A stretch of 64,000 nt of DNA, from assembly GCA_038503075.1 (NCBI GenBank), contig JBCAML010000010.1, positions 1,860,001 to 1,924,000 of the forward strand. The letters run 5' to 3'. Under the pieces are notes generated by a model. That model saw nothing but the letters and a program-made list of their open reading frames with translations, searched no databases and was not told where the DNA came from. Source of the DNA: Gyromitra esculenta. Lineage: Eukaryota > Ascomycota > Pezizomycetes > Pezizales > Discinaceae. Of the stretch, positions 12,726-22,837 are shown one piece after another. The translations under genes and the position numbers were made by a program. Numbering within the stretch: position 1 is the first letter of the stretch; the number at the start of each line of letters is the position of its first letter.

Positions 12726-12736
12726 TTACGTTGCTT
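12726..12736 (+). promoter_or_regulatory. Second primer-binding-site copy in Gypsy-1 leader
   Basis: TGAGATTACGTTGCT at 12721-12735 repeats 12441-12455. Gypsy-2 has the same LTR-end/PBS junction about 55 nt before its gag ATG; here this second copy is about 70 nt before the gag ATG (12796), so it matches the ancestral leader position better than the first copy does. Confidence 0.5.
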
Positions 12737-12795
12737 CCTCATCCACACTCTCTACCCCGCTTCTTTACGCTGCCACCAAACCCTCAAACGCCGCT

Positions 12796-14031
12796 ATGAG
12801 CAACCCCGCCCCCGCCCCCTGGACCTTCCCAACTTTCGAGAACTTCCAGGCCGCTGCCAATGCCGACCTCGCCTCTGCCTATGAGGAGATTAGATCCCAC
12901 TACCAACAGCGGGTTGACAACCTCACATACGCACTCCACGCCTGTGCAAGCTGTACAGAAAGAAACAACACGACGCAGCGTTCAACACTTGCCAATCCCA
13001 ATTGCAAGCCGCAGAAGCAGAAGTCGCCCGCCTTCTCAACACCGCCCCCCCACCTCCTGCGCCGTCCCCTCCACCACCACCGGCCCCCAGTCAAGGAGGC
13101 CGCTCGGACAAAATGCCTGACCCAGATAAATTCAATGGGTCCCGCGACAAACTCCCCGGTTTGTTTTACAACCGCGTTCCAAACTCTCAAGAACGCGATC
13201 GATTCTCCAAAGAACAATAACATGATATTGTATGCTATCACCGCCTCGAGGCGCCTCGAACAAATCCGCCACTCAGTCCTCCCTGATGGGACCACTACCT
13301 GGAACTCCGCTGCCGATCTAATCACCGCCCTGGAAACAGCTTTCGGCGACCCTGACCCTCTCGGTACTGCCCGCCGCGAGCTACACCAACTCCGGCAAGG
13401 AAAAAGGGATTTCTCCGCTTACCTTGCCGACTTCCAACGCATCATGGGACGCCTCAATTACGACGAGTCCGCCAAGAACGATGCCCTAGAGTACGGCATG
13501 TCCGATGAACTGAAGGAAGCAGTAGTAACCGTCGCCGACTTCCCCACCACCTTTACTTCTCTTTGCGCTTTTCTTCTCCGCTTAGATAATCGTATTAGAG
13601 CAAGAAGAGAAGAGAAAAAGAACGCTGCCCGCAATACCATGGGACAATTCGCCGCCCCCGCCGCCGCCCCCGCCGCTTTTACCCCTGCCTCCTCCTCTTT
13701 CGCCCCTGGAGGACTCGTTCCCATGGATCTCTCCTTCGGCCGCACCTCCGTCTCCCGTCCTCCCCCTGAACAACGCTACGTTCAGATTAACGGAAGAAGA
13801 AAGCTGTCTCCGGAAGAAAAATCTTGGAGACAGACTAATAATCGTTGCTTGTTTTGCGCCGGAGAAAGACATATTTTTGCAAACTGTCCCTCTGCATCCA
13901 AACGCCCTGCCATGAGAGGAGCTGTTACCAACACCGCCGCCCTCCCCCCTGCTCCTTCTGTGTTTCCTCCGCCTTTGCCACCTCGATTTCCTGCCTTCGA
14001 TGCAGCAGACTCAGTTGAGTCTTTAAACTAG
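12796..14031 (+). pseudogene. gag: Gypsy-1 gag (capsid/nucleocapsid), frameshifted
   Basis: The reading frame is open for 411 codons, but alignment with the intact Gypsy-2 gag shows that only about residues 1-60 and 145-411 are true gag. The middle is read in the wrong phase. The real M-P-D-P-D-K-F-x-G-S-R block lies in another frame near 13100-13160, and phase changes again near 13165 and 13200, so at least three indels are present. The C-terminal half holds the retrotransposon-gag capsid region and a CX2CX4HX4C zinc knuckle (C-L-F-C...H...C) near 13848-13890. It ends with TTA-AAC-TAG, part of the frameshift signal. As it stands it would not give a functional capsid. Confidence 0.8.
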
Positions 14032-14066
14032 TTCAACCAGAGTCGCCTTGTGACCCTGCTCTGGTT
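14022..14066 (+). promoter_or_regulatory. -1 programmed frameshift signal, gag/pol of Gypsy-1
   Basis: Slippery heptamer T-TTA-AAC at 14022-14028 in the gag phase, touching the gag stop TAG (14029-14031). After a 6-nt spacer, AACCAGAG (14035-14042) pairs with CTCTGGTT (14059-14066) across a 16-nt loop. Slipping back one base enters the open pol frame, which runs without a stop into the protease. Gypsy-2 has the same heptamer, stop and hairpin position with two compensatory pair changes. Confidence 0.85.
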
Positions 14067-17000
14067 CATTTTTCTCCTTTATCAGCGTTCTCTATTTCTG
14101 GGTTTTCGGTATCAGATGTGTGTGTGGAGGATAATTTGGATGGGGAACATTTTGTAGTCTCTTGTAGTCTTTCCCACCAGAATAAAATTATAAAAACACA
14201 CGCGCTTCTTGATACCGGAGCCTCAGGGTTCGCTTTCATCGATGAAAACTTCGTGCGTCACCATTCCCTACCTAAATCTCCCCTAAAGACCCCTCGCCAA
14301 CTAGAAGTCATTGATGGCCGAACAATTGCCTCGGGAGACATTGTCGATCTCTGCCATCTAGACCTATCTATCCAACAACACACAGAGAAAGCCCCCTTCT
14401 TTGTCACCAAGCTAGGCCATTATCCTCTAGTACTCGGTATTCCCTGGATGAACCTCCACGATGTTCACCTACAATTCGCAAATAAAAGCATCGAATTCAA
14501 TTCTGAGTTCTGCACCACCCACTGCGCCCCCAAACAACCCATCGTCTCGGCCACTGCCATTCCCCCACCAACCAAGCTCAATGCCGCCTTTATCGGTGCT
14601 GCTAGCTTTCGCATGCTCGCTAGGAAAAAAGGTATCCAGGTTTATTCTATGTCCCTCTACGAAATCAATAGAGTACTTGATAGCAAGACTACTAAAGACG
14701 AGTGGAGACAACGAATACCCGCTGAATACCACGAATACCTCGACATGTTTGACAAAGCCAAAACTCAAGGGCTTCCTCCCCGCCGACCTTATGACCATAA
14801 AATCGTCCTACAAGAAGGCAAAGAACCACCGTTTGGACCCCTCTACGGCATGTCCCGCGATGAATTATTGGTCTTGAAAAAATATATCGAAGATAATCTA
14901 GAAAAAGGTTTCATTCGCGCCAGCTCTTCCTCTGCTGGCTCGCCAGTCCTCTTCGCCGCCAAACCCGATGGATCCCTTCGTCTGTGTGTCGATTACCGTG
15001 GTCTCAATGCCCTCACGGTAAAAGATCGCTATACTTCTCCCTTAGTTAAAGAAACACTAGACCGACTTGCAAAAGCCCAATGGTATTCAAAACTAGATCT
15101 CCGTGACGGCTTCCATCAAATCCGCATAGCTGAAGGAGAAGAATGGAAAACAGCTTTCCGTACTCGATATGGCCTATACGAGTACATGGTAATGCCATTC
15201 GGCCTTACCAACGCCCCCGGCACGTTCCAACGATTTGTGAATGATTCCCTCCGAGAATATCTGGACCTTTTCTGTACCGCTTACCTCGACGATATACTTA
15301 TCTATAGCGATACTCTTGCTGAGCACAAGGTACACGTCAGACAGGTCCTCGATGCCCTTAAAAACAATAACATCCTTCTCAAACCAGAGAAATGCGAGTT
15401 CCATGTCCAGTCAATAAAATACCTCGGCCTGATTCTTACCCCTGAGGGAATAAAAATGGACGAGGACAAACTCAAAGCCGTAAGAGAATGGAACCGACCA
15501 AAATGCATCAAAGATGTTCAAGCCTTCCTAGGGTTTGCAAACTTCTATCGAAGATTTATCCTAGGATTCTCCCGCCTCGCTGCACCCCTTACTGCCTTCA
15601 CCAAAAAAGGCATCACCTTTGAATGGACAGTTGAAGCTGAACTCGCATTCGAAGCTCTTAAAGAAGCCTTCACTAAAGCACCAGTACTTATTCACTTCGA
15701 TCCACAAAAAAAGATCTTCGTCGAATCCGATGCTTCCGACTTCGTCTCTGGCGGTGTTCTCTCCCAGCTTGATGACAATGGCATACTTCACCCTGTGGCT
15801 TTCTTCTCCAAGAAACACTCACCCGCGGAATGTAATTACGAAATCTACGATAAGGAGTTACTGGCCATTATCCGCTGCTTTGAAGAATGGCGCCCGGAAC
15901 TCGAAGGATCCGAATTTCCCATCTCTGTCATTACAGACCATAAAAACTTGGAATATTTCATGACCACCAAGCAATTAAATCGGAGACAGGTCAGATGGGC
16001 AGAGTATCTTTCACGCTTCAATTTTGTCATTACCTATAGGCCAGGAGTACAAGGAGGAAAGCCGGATGCATTGACTCGGAGATCAGGAGATCTCCCTGAA
16101 GAAGGGGATGAAAGACTACGACATCAATACCAAGTAGTCCTGAAGGAAAAGAATTTGGACCCCAAGCTGAGTTTGTTTTCGGGTTCTTTATCAAATGAAC
16201 CCGCTGAATTGGATGCCACCCTTGAAACCCTAATGAATCACGGATATGATGCTGACCCATTCCCACAAAAAGTCCTTCTAGCACTTAGGAATGGCGAACG
16301 ACATTCCAAGGAAATCACCTTAGGCGATTGTACCGAAATAAATGGCCGTCTCTTCTACCGACAGAAATTATATATCCCTGACCATGATCCCCTTCGCCTT
16401 CTCATCCTACAACGATACCACGATGCCCCCTCTGCCGGCCACCCAGGACGTGAAAAATCCTTTGAACTCATCTCAAGATGTTTCTATTGGCCAAAAATGA
16501 GGGAATATATTGGACGTTATACCCGGAATTGCCATATTTGTCGACGAGCAAAACCAAGCACCCTCGGTACTCATGGCGTCCTAAAACCACTCCCAATTCC
16601 TAATCGCCCCTGGGAAGAACTGTCGATGGACTTTGTCACGGGCCTTCCAGAATCTGACGGCTTTGATGCCATTATGGTTGTAGTAGACCGACTCTCAAAG
16701 ATGCGACATCTCATCCCGTGCAATACTACTATCAACGCCGAACAAACCGCCGAATTGTACCTCCAAAATGTCTGGAAACTCCATGGACTCCCTTCCCATT
16801 TAACCTCTGATAGGGGAACACAGTTCACTGCGAAGTTTTGGAAGCACCTCTGTCGGCGTCTGAACATTGTTGCCCGTATGTCTACCTCTTTCCACCCAGA
16901 GACCGATGGACAAACTGAACGCCTCAATGCCGTAATGGAACAATATCTCCGTTGTTACGTGTCCTACCAGCAGGATGATTGGTCAAAGTGGCTACCTATT

Positions 17001-17708
17001 GCCGAATTTGCCGCCAATAATCAAGAATCTGCTAGTATCAAGGCTACACCTTTCTTCGCAAATTACGGCTATCATCCCCGTTTTGACACTTCTATCGTTC
17101 CTAATGACCGCACCCCTCAGACCCTCGATGCCAATGACTTCGCTTCCAAGATGGAAGATCTCAGAGACTTCCTACGGGTACAAATGAAAACTGCCCAAGA
17201 TATCTTCGAATCAAGTACGAACCGACATCGCACCCCTGCTCCTTCATTTAAAGTTAAGGACGAAGTCTTTATTTCTATGAAGAACATGAGGACAACGAGG
17301 AACTCAAGGAAGTTGGACTGGAAATGGAGTGGCCCATTCCCAATTAAACGAGTAATTTCGGCATACGCGTACGAAGTGGAGCTACCAATATCGATGAAAT
17401 ACCATCCGGTGTTTCATGTCTCGCTAATAAAAGCTGCTCCCGTTGACCCACTCCCGGGTCAGGTCATCCCACCACCACCTCCAGTTCTAGTTAACGATCA
17501 CGAAGAGTATTTCGTCGAAAGTATTCTAGACTCTCGAATTCGCCATGGTAAATTGCAATATCTGGTTGAATGGACAGGATACGCCCTACCTACGTGGGAA
17601 CCAGCCGATTATCATAGGGAGACTAGAGCGGTAGATATCTTTCACCAACAATACCCGGACAAACCCAAGGAAGGCCTGGTTAGTGTTCGCAGGAGCTCAC
17701 GGCTATAA
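14028..17708 (+). CDS. pol: Gypsy-1 pol polyprotein (PR-RT-RH-IN-chromodomain)
   Basis: The open pol frame is entered by -1 frameshift at 14028; the first ATG-type start would be near 14118. In order: aspartic protease with A-L-L-D-T-G-A-S (about 14208); RT with L-R-L-C-V-D-Y-R-G-L-N and the Y-L-D-D catalytic box (about 15283); RNase H with E-S-D-A-S-D and D-K-E-L-L-A; integrase H2C2 zinc finger (H...H...C-x2-C near 16430-16550); DDE core with S-M-D-F, T-S-D-R-G-T-Q-F and a following glutamate in D-G-Q-T-E-R; C-terminal chromodomain with V-E-S-I-L-D and Y-L-V-E-W-T-G-Y. The stop TAA (17706-17708) overlaps the polypurine tract. No stop interrupts ~1,200 codons, so the enzymes look intact although gag is broken. 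Confidence 0.92.
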   Translation, partial: LVQPESPCDPALVHFSPLSAFSISGFSVSDVCVEDNLDGEHFVVSCSLSHQNKIIKTHALLDTGASGFAFIDENFVRHHSLPKSPLKTPRQLEVIDGRTIASGDIVDLCHLDLSIQQHTEKAPFFVTKLGHYPLVLGIPWMNLHDVHLQFANKSIEFNSEFCTTHCAPKQPIVSATAIPPPTKLNAAFIGAASFRMLARKKGIQVYSMSLYEINRVLDSKTTKDEWRQRIPAEYHEYLDMFDKAKTQGLPPRRPYDHKIVLQEGKEPPFGPLYGMSRDELLVLKKYIEDNLEKGFIRASSSSAGSPVLFAAKPDGSLRLCVDYRGLNALTVKDRYTSPLVKETLDRLAKAQWYSKLDLRDGFHQIRIAEGEEWKTAFRTRYGLYEYMVMPFGLTNAPGTFQRFVNDSLREYLDLFCTAYLDDILIYSDTLAEHKVHVRQVLDALKNNNILLKPEKCEFHVQSIKYLGLILTPEGIKMDEDKLKAVREWNRPKCIKDVQAFLGFANFYRRFILGFSRLAAPLTAFTKKGITFEWTVEAELAFEALKEAFTKAPVLIHFDPQKKIFVESDASDFVSGGVLSQLDDNGILHPVAFFSKKHSPAECNYEIYDKELLAIIRCFEEWRPELEGSEFPISVITDHKNLEYFMTTKQLNRRQVRWAEYLSRFNFVITYRPGVQGGKPDALTRRSGDLPEEGDERLRHQYQVVLKEKNLDPKLSLFSGSLSNEPAELDATLETLMNHGYDADPFPQKVLLALRNGERHSKEITLGDCTEINGRLFYRQKLYIPDHDPLRLLILQRYHDAPSAGHPGREKSFELISRCFYWPKMREYIGRYTRNCHICRRAKPSTLGTHGVLKPLPIPNRPWEELSMDFVTGLPESDGFDAIMVVVDRLSKMRHLIPCNTTINAEQTAELYLQNVWKLHGLPSHLTSDRGTQFTAKFWKHLCRRLNIVARMSTSFHPETDGQTERLNAVMEQYLRCYVSYQQDDWSKWLPIAEFAANNQESASIKATPFFANYGYHPRFDTSIVPNDRTPQTLDANDFASKMEDLRDFLRVQMKTAQDIFESSTNRHRTPAPSFKVKDEVFISMKNMRTTRNSRKLDWKWSGPFPIKRVISAYAYEVELPISMKYHPVFHVSLIKAAPVDPLPGQVIPPPPPVLVNDHEEYFVESILDSRIRHGKLQYLVEWTGYALPTWEPADYHRETRAVDIFHQQYPDKPKEGLVSVRRSSRL

Positions 17709-17717
17709 GGGAGGGGG
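17707..17717 (+). promoter_or_regulatory. Polypurine tract of Gypsy-1
   Basis: AAGGGAGGGGG followed by TAC and the 3' LTR start. This is the standard position for plus-strand priming; Gypsy-2 has a matching G-rich tract before its own 3' LTR. Confidence 0.75.
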
Positions 17718-17720
17718 TAC

Positions 17721-18130
17721 TTTCATGGATAACTGTTTCGTTGACTTATTGGATGTAAGAGTATGAGGTTGTTGTGTTACGTTGTTGTTCTTTATGTTTC
17801 GTTGGGTTTCCGTTGCAATGAGTCAAGTCTTTGTCATCGAACGAGTTGGAAAGTGATATATAAGCGAAGGGATTTCCCCTCCTGTTGTACTTTTCCTTCT
17901 TCTTTCTTTAAGCAACGTCTTCTATAGTTCACTCTTGTATTTTACAATACAAACCTCGGTTATACCTCATAACCTTACGTCGTCGCCGTCCTCAAGTCCT
18001 CTATACTTGAACACCTCGTAGAGCCTGTGGAACCCCGTAAATACTCTCGTCGCTTAGTTCTGTCCTTCAAGTAGCACTGCTCATCTCGGGGGATACCTGA
18101 GAGCTTGAAGACAAACCTCGCCCCTTGAGA
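17721..18130 (+). repeat. 3' LTR of Gypsy-1
   Basis: 410 bp, starts TTTCATGG and ends CCTTGAGA, followed by TSD TCACC (18131-18135). It is highly similar to the 5' LTR with scattered substitutions and small indels. Confidence 0.9.
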
Positions 18131-18147
18131 TCACCTTAGCGTTAGTG

Positions 18148-19665
18148 ATGGCTGATTCCTCAACCTTCTCACCCTTTACCAGTGGCAGAAATCTTTCTAC
18201 CACCTCATTCCTCCAACCGGTCTCCTCTGCACCTTTCAGAGTCAGCTCACCTGTCCGTCCTTCAACCCCCACTCTCATCCCCACCGGCGTTTTGACCGGA
18301 ATTCAAGAGCTTTTGAATAAACTCATCTCACAATCACCACTCGGACAAACGGGTATTGCTCCTATCTTTGGAAACGTAGCACTAGCCGATCCGTCACGCA
18401 CTGAAGCCATCCTCATATCGCTGGCAATTAACACCACCCACCTTCTTTCATCCATGGACTCAAGACTCTCCAAAATGGAAGAACTTCTCTCCTCCTTTTC
18501 ATCAAATGGGATCTCAACCCAGTCAAACAATCCTATACAACTCAACCAAATCCAAGCAGCAATTTCAAATCTGACGGATAAAGTCTCCTCGCAATCCAAA
18601 CAATCCTCGGAACATTCCGGCCCCGCTCCACCCCCTCCTGCCAAGAAAGGGAAAAAAACCTTTGCCGAGGCAGCTAAATCTGCACCCGCCAAGACCAACA
18701 CAGTAACTGCCAGCACTTCCAAGCAGGCTGCAAATAACCCAAAAGACACCAAGGAAAAAGCCGCGAGGCCCCTTCCAACGGCAGAAAGGCGGTTTTTCGC
18801 CTCCCGCTCTAGTGCCTGTCCATTTACTGAATCGGCTGTTCTTGCCGCATCACTCCCCGTCGCAGTTGGACGTGCTTTACGCGCTGCCCAATTCCCCAAT
18901 TCCCACTCGGTCGCCTTATCGGTCACTGTGAACGAACGAGGAACCATTACATTTACCGCAAATCCCTTCACTCCTGCTTCTGTCTTTGTCCCTTACTTCA
19001 CAGCAATTCTCAAAACGCTCAACGAAACCTGTCCCGTGGGCGACAATCCATTCAACCCTGTCCAAACTGCGCCAACTGATGTTAACGTAGTCATTCACAA
19101 CATCCCGACCTTCGCACTTCCAGAAGAAGCGAAAGAACTGAGTTCTACTCTATCCAAAGCCATCCTATATGCCGCTGACGTACAAATCACTGGCGCCCGA
19201 TACCTCAAAACCGACCCTGCCATCCGAGCAACTAAGAAAACTACCTCAATAGTAATCTCGTGCTCTGTTGATGATGCGAAGAAAATCGGCTCATCTATTA
19301 AGCTATTCTCACGGCCACGCAAAACCAATCTTATGTGGTCAGCGTCTCCTTCAACTCAATGCAAGAAATGCTGGGGTTTCGGCCACGCCACTGCCGGATG
19401 CAAATCCCTAGATATTATTTGCCCCATCTGCTTGAATCACCATCCTCGCCACGAACAGCACTGCTCCATCCCAACCTGCCCTGACGGAGGGGCGGAAAAA
19501 GCCATCATTAACTGTTGCCCAATATCACCATCAATCTGCATCAACTGTAACGGAAACCATACCGCAACAGACCTCCAATGCCCTACACACAAAGCCATCC
19601 AGGAGAAATCTAGTATTCCGTCATCTGTAACACCTCCAGCTGACACCTCCATGTCGAGCGAATAA
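18148..19665 (+). CDS. LINE ORF1: gag-like RNA-binding protein with zinc knuckles
   Basis: About 505 residues. The ATG at 18148 is preceded by GTG, so the true start is taken as the ATG. The N-terminal half is Ser/Thr/Pro-rich; residues ~150-215 are rich in Lys, Ala and Pro. The C-terminus has Cys/His clusters: CX2CX4HX4C (C-K-K-C...H...C, about 19360-19400), a second C-P-I-C...H...C group, and C-I-N-C...H...C near 19540-19575. This matches ORF1 of Tad/I-type LINEs, which coats the element RNA. The frame is intact. Gypsy-1 sits just upstream and separates it from the original 5' UTR promoter. Confidence 0.85.
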   Translation: MADSSTFSPFTSGRNLSTTSFLQPVSSAPFRVSSPVRPSTPTLIPTGVLTGIQELLNKLISQSPLGQTGIAPIFGNVALADPSRTEAILISLAINTTHLLSSMDSRLSKMEELLSSFSSNGISTQSNNPIQLNQIQAAISNLTDKVSSQSKQSSEHSGPAPPPPAKKGKKTFAEAAKSAPAKTNTVTASTSKQAANNPKDTKEKAARPLPTAERRFFASRSSACPFTESAVLAASLPVAVGRALRAAQFPNSHSVALSVTVNERGTITFTANPFTPASVFVPYFTAILKTLNETCPVGDNPFNPVQTAPTDVNVVIHNIPTFALPEEAKELSSTLSKAILYAADVQITGARYLKTDPAIRATKKTTSIVISCSVDDAKKIGSSIKLFSRPRKTNLMWSASPSTQCKKCWGFGHATAGCKSLDIICPICLNHHPRHEQHCSIPTCPDGGAEKAIINCCPISPSICINCNGNHTATDLQCPTHKAIQEKSSIPSSVTPPADTSMSSE

Positions 19666-19667
19666 TT

Positions 19668-20124
19668 ATGTCTCCCAAAAGCAAAAAACCCTTCACTCCA
19701 CACCCACCTCCCTTTACTATCGTACAACATAATTGTGCCGGTAGCTCAAAGATTTTCCACATCCTTTTCTCTCAATGCAAGCCAACGCCCTCAATTGTCG
19801 CCATCCAAGATCCATATCTATGGAACAACAAACCTCTTCAAGCACCGGGTTTCTATCTCCTAATCCCATCAATACTTCCACCACAAAAAATTCAAGTCTG
19901 CTTCTATGTATCAACCTATTTTATCAACAGCCATCAAGCGGAATTTTTAATCGAAGACCATCAAAGAGATGATATAATCACCCTATGTCTTACCTTTAAA
20001 AATCCTATTTTCGACTCCTCCTTCTACTCAATTAAGATTACAAATATTTACAACCGCGTGAGAAGTAATTCCAGCAACCATTACATCCACCCTTCGCAAA
20101 TATTTTCTTCATCATCAATTCCCA
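19668..20124 (+). pseudogene. LINE ORF2, segment 1: endonuclease (EEP family)
   Basis: Begins with ATG two bases after the ORF1 stop (TAA-TT-ATG). It opens with the I-V-Q-H-N-C motif and continues to V-A-I-Q-D-P, the place where apurinic-like LINE endonucleases have I-Q-E-P; the catalytic Glu appears as Asp here. Near the T-rich run at 20101-20109 the phase changes relative to the next segment, so at least one indel is present. Solo LTR A cuts the segment at 20125. Confidence 0.8.
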
Positions 20125-20529
20125 TCTCAAGGAGCAAGTTTCCTGTCAAGCTCTCGAGTATCCCTCGAGATGAGCAGTGCTACTTGAGTGGGAAACCAAC
20201 AACGAGAAAGTGTACGAAGGTTCTACAGGCTCTACAATTGATTTAAGTCGAGGTGACTTAAAGACAGCAACAGCGAAGGATTACGAGGTGTAACCGAGGT
20301 TTGTATTGTAGAATACAAGAGTGAACAATAGAAGACGTTGCGTAAGGAAAGAAGAAGGAAAAGTACAACAAGAGGGGAAATCTCCTCGCTTATATACCAC
20401 ATTCCAACTCGTTCGATGACAAAGACTTGACTCATTGTAATGGAAACCCAAAGAAACACAAAGAATAACAGAACGCAACGACCATGTACCCATGTACCTA
20501 ACTGACCAACAAAATATCCATCCATGAAA
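20125..20529 (-). mobile_element. Solo LTR A (Gypsy-1 family)
   Basis: 405 bp in minus orientation, from TCTCAAGG to CATGAAA on the plus strand. Perfect 5-bp TSD TCCCA at 20120-20124 and 20530-20534. It has the TATA box and the conserved primer motif (with one change). It is inserted in the LINE endonuclease and no internal element sequence remains, consistent with LTR-LTR recombination. Confidence 0.92.
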
Positions 20530-20534
20530 TCCCA

Positions 20535-20923
20535 CCATCTTATTGGTGACTTTAACATTCATCACCCTTCTACAGACCCTCTTTGAATTATCTCTTCACA
20601 AGAATTCAATGAAGGGGAAAAATACCACTCAACTGCTCAAAACCTATTATATACTTGTCTAAACACCCCTGGAATCTATACACGTTTTCCTTACGACTCT
20701 CACACCAGACCGAGTGTTCTCGATCTTACATTCTGCAACCACCTAGCATCACCCTTTATTAAAAAATGGGACGCCTCATCCAGCTCCACTGGATCAGACC
20801 ATATACCCATTATTACTCATCTCTATACCCCTCGTCATACAACTGCTACACCATCCCCCGACTGGTCGAAAACCAATTGGAAAAACCTCACGCCGCTACT
20901 CAACAAACTAAAAATTCCTCCCC
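20535..20923 (+). pseudogene. LINE ORF2, segment 2: rest of endonuclease and linker
   Basis: Contains L-I-G-D-F-N-I-H-H, the conserved G-D-F-N motif of LINE endonucleases, then S-D-H near 20795, the usual C-terminal catalytic motif. A stop TGA at 20584-20586 interrupts the frame. The segment is cut by solo LTR B at 20924. Confidence 0.75.
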
Positions 20924-21335
20924 TTTCATGGATGGTTGCTTTCGTTGATTCGCTAGGTATAGGGATACAAGGTTGTTATGTTGTGTCGTTAATCTTTATG
21001 TTTCTTTGAGCTTTCGTTGCAATGAGTCAGGGCTTTGTCATCAAACGAGTTGGAATGTGGTATATAAGCGAAGGGATTCCCCCTCTTGTTGTACTTTTTC
21101 CTTCTTCTTTCTTTAAGCAACGTCTTCTATTGTACACTCACTGTATCTTACGAATACAACCTCGGATTACACCTTGTAATCTTTCGCTGTCGCCGTCTTC
21201 AAGTCATCATAACTTGAACCCTTAGTAGAGCCTGTAGAATCTTCGTACACTCTCTTGTCGTTAGTTTCTCGTTCAAGTAGCACTGCTTATCTCGGGGGAT
21301 ACCTGAGAGCTTGATGAGAATCTCGCTCCTTGAGA
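20924..21335 (+). mobile_element. Solo LTR B (Gypsy-1 family)
   Basis: 412 bp in plus orientation, TTTCATGG to CTTGAGA, TSD TCCCC at 20919-20923 and 21336-21340. TATATAAG and TTAAGCAACGT are present. Removing it plus one TSD rejoins the LINE frame into D-Q-W-F and the pre-RT region. Confidence 0.92.
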
Positions 21336-21340
21336 TCCCC

Positions 21341-22837
21341 CCTCCCCATCACCAGACCTCGATCAATGGTTCACAAAATCACTCAACCTAGTGACAACAC
21401 CACTCATCCTACAAACCCCAATCAAAAGACCATCCCAATGGTCAAAAAAATGGTGGAATCCTCTCCTATTGGACCTAAGGAAAATCTTCCACTCAGTCAA
21501 CCGATCCCATCGAAACCAATTTAAAGGATCGAAAGCACCCCTCTCTGATGAAGTACGCAAAGCAAAATATGCCTACTTTCATGAAATCGCCAAATGCAAA
21601 AAGAACCATTGGACCTCCTTTTTAGCAAACACTTCTCCCTCTGATATATGGGCTGCCAAAAGAATGAAAACATCATCTTCCAATGACGTTTTTCCAAACT
21701 TTCCCAATATCGACACTCCCACGCAACTTGCCTTCTCACTCATTCAACCCTTTTTTCCCCCGCGCCTCACCAAACCTCCGCACCTCTATCACATTCACGC
21801 AGACTTTAAAGAAATTGATTTTGATGAAATCTCCTCAGCTCTACATGCCTCTTCCAACACATCTGCTCCTGGCCCAGACACTATCCCATATAGCATCTGG
21901 AAAAAGATCAACAATACTAATCCGAACATCATTCACTCCCTCATCAATCCCCTAGCGCAATATGGATATCATCCTCTCCAATTAAAAAAAGCTTTCGGTA
22001 TTGTACTTCCAAAGCCAAACAAAGAGTCCTATTCCTCAGCAACCTCTTTCAGAGTCATAGTACTGCTAGAAACTCTCTCAAAAATACTCGAGCGTATTAT
22101 CGCAACACGACTTGCATTTTTCTCTCGTTCAAATAGCCTTATTCATTCCAATTAATGCGGCTCTTTATCACTTATATCAACTGGAGACGCAGTCTCCGCC
22201 CTCCTACACGACGTTCAACTCCTCCAAGCAGCCGACAAGAAAGTCTCCACGCTCTTTTTAGATATTAAAGGTGGGTTTGACAATGTCAACCCTCATATCC
22301 TAGAAAAAAGACTCCTTGATCACAACATCCCACTTTATATGACTTCTTGGATCATATCTTTTCTCCACTCACGCGAATGCGCCCTCCTCTTCAAAGGATC
22401 ACCACGAAAATTTCTTCCTGTCTCTGTAAGAGTTCCTCAAGGCTCACCTATATCACCACTTTTATTCTGTATTTATGTTGCCCCCTTTCATCTCAGTAAC
22501 TCCTCTAAATTCACATTTTCATATGTGGATGATTTCGCCATCACAGTCTACTCGCACTCCAGCAGGAAAAACGCTAGACTCTTGGAAAAAGCTGCCTGCG
22601 ACATCAACATCGTAGGGGACGCCATCCAAGTCTCTTTCTCGATTCCCAAAACCGAGTTCATACATTGGACAACAATCCATAACCGACTCCCCCCCACTCC
22701 AGGCGCTACCATCCAACTTGATGGAAATACCTTCTCCCCAAAACTTTGTATTCATTGGTTAGGATTCTGGCTCTCTCACAATTTTAACACGAACACACAC
22801 TTTCTTAAAAGACTGTCATCTGCCCAAAAAGCATTTT
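21341..22837 (+). pseudogene. LINE ORF2, segment 3: reverse transcriptase
   Basis: Non-LTR RT motifs in order: S-A-P-G-P-D near 21865; P-K-P-N-K and S-F-R-V-I near 22010; motif A F-L-D-I-K-G-G-F-D-N-V near 22255; motif B V-P-Q-G-S-P-I-S-P-L near 22433; motif C Y-V-D-D near 22523. One in-frame stop, TAA at 22153-22155, falls in I-H-S-N-stop-C-G-S, where LINE RTs usually read N-Q-C-G-S, so a CAA-to-TAA change is likely. Otherwise the frame stays open to solo LTR C at 22838. Confidence 0.88.

Larger units (their letters stand above)
12044..18130 (+). mobile_element. Gypsy-1: chromodomain Ty3/gypsy LTR retrotransposon (chromovirus)
   Basis: 5' LTR 12044-12445, 3' LTR 17721-18130, TSD TCACC at 12039-12043 and 18131-18135. 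It is inserted in the LINE 5' UTR, 12 bp before the ORF1 ATG. Domain order: gag with CCHC knuckle, -1 frameshift site, aspartic protease, reverse transcriptase, RNase H, zinc-binding integrase, DDE core, chromodomain. pol is one open frame of 1196 codons, but gag is frameshifted. The two LTRs differ at several positions (402 vs 410 bp), so the insertion is not very recent. Confidence 0.93.
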
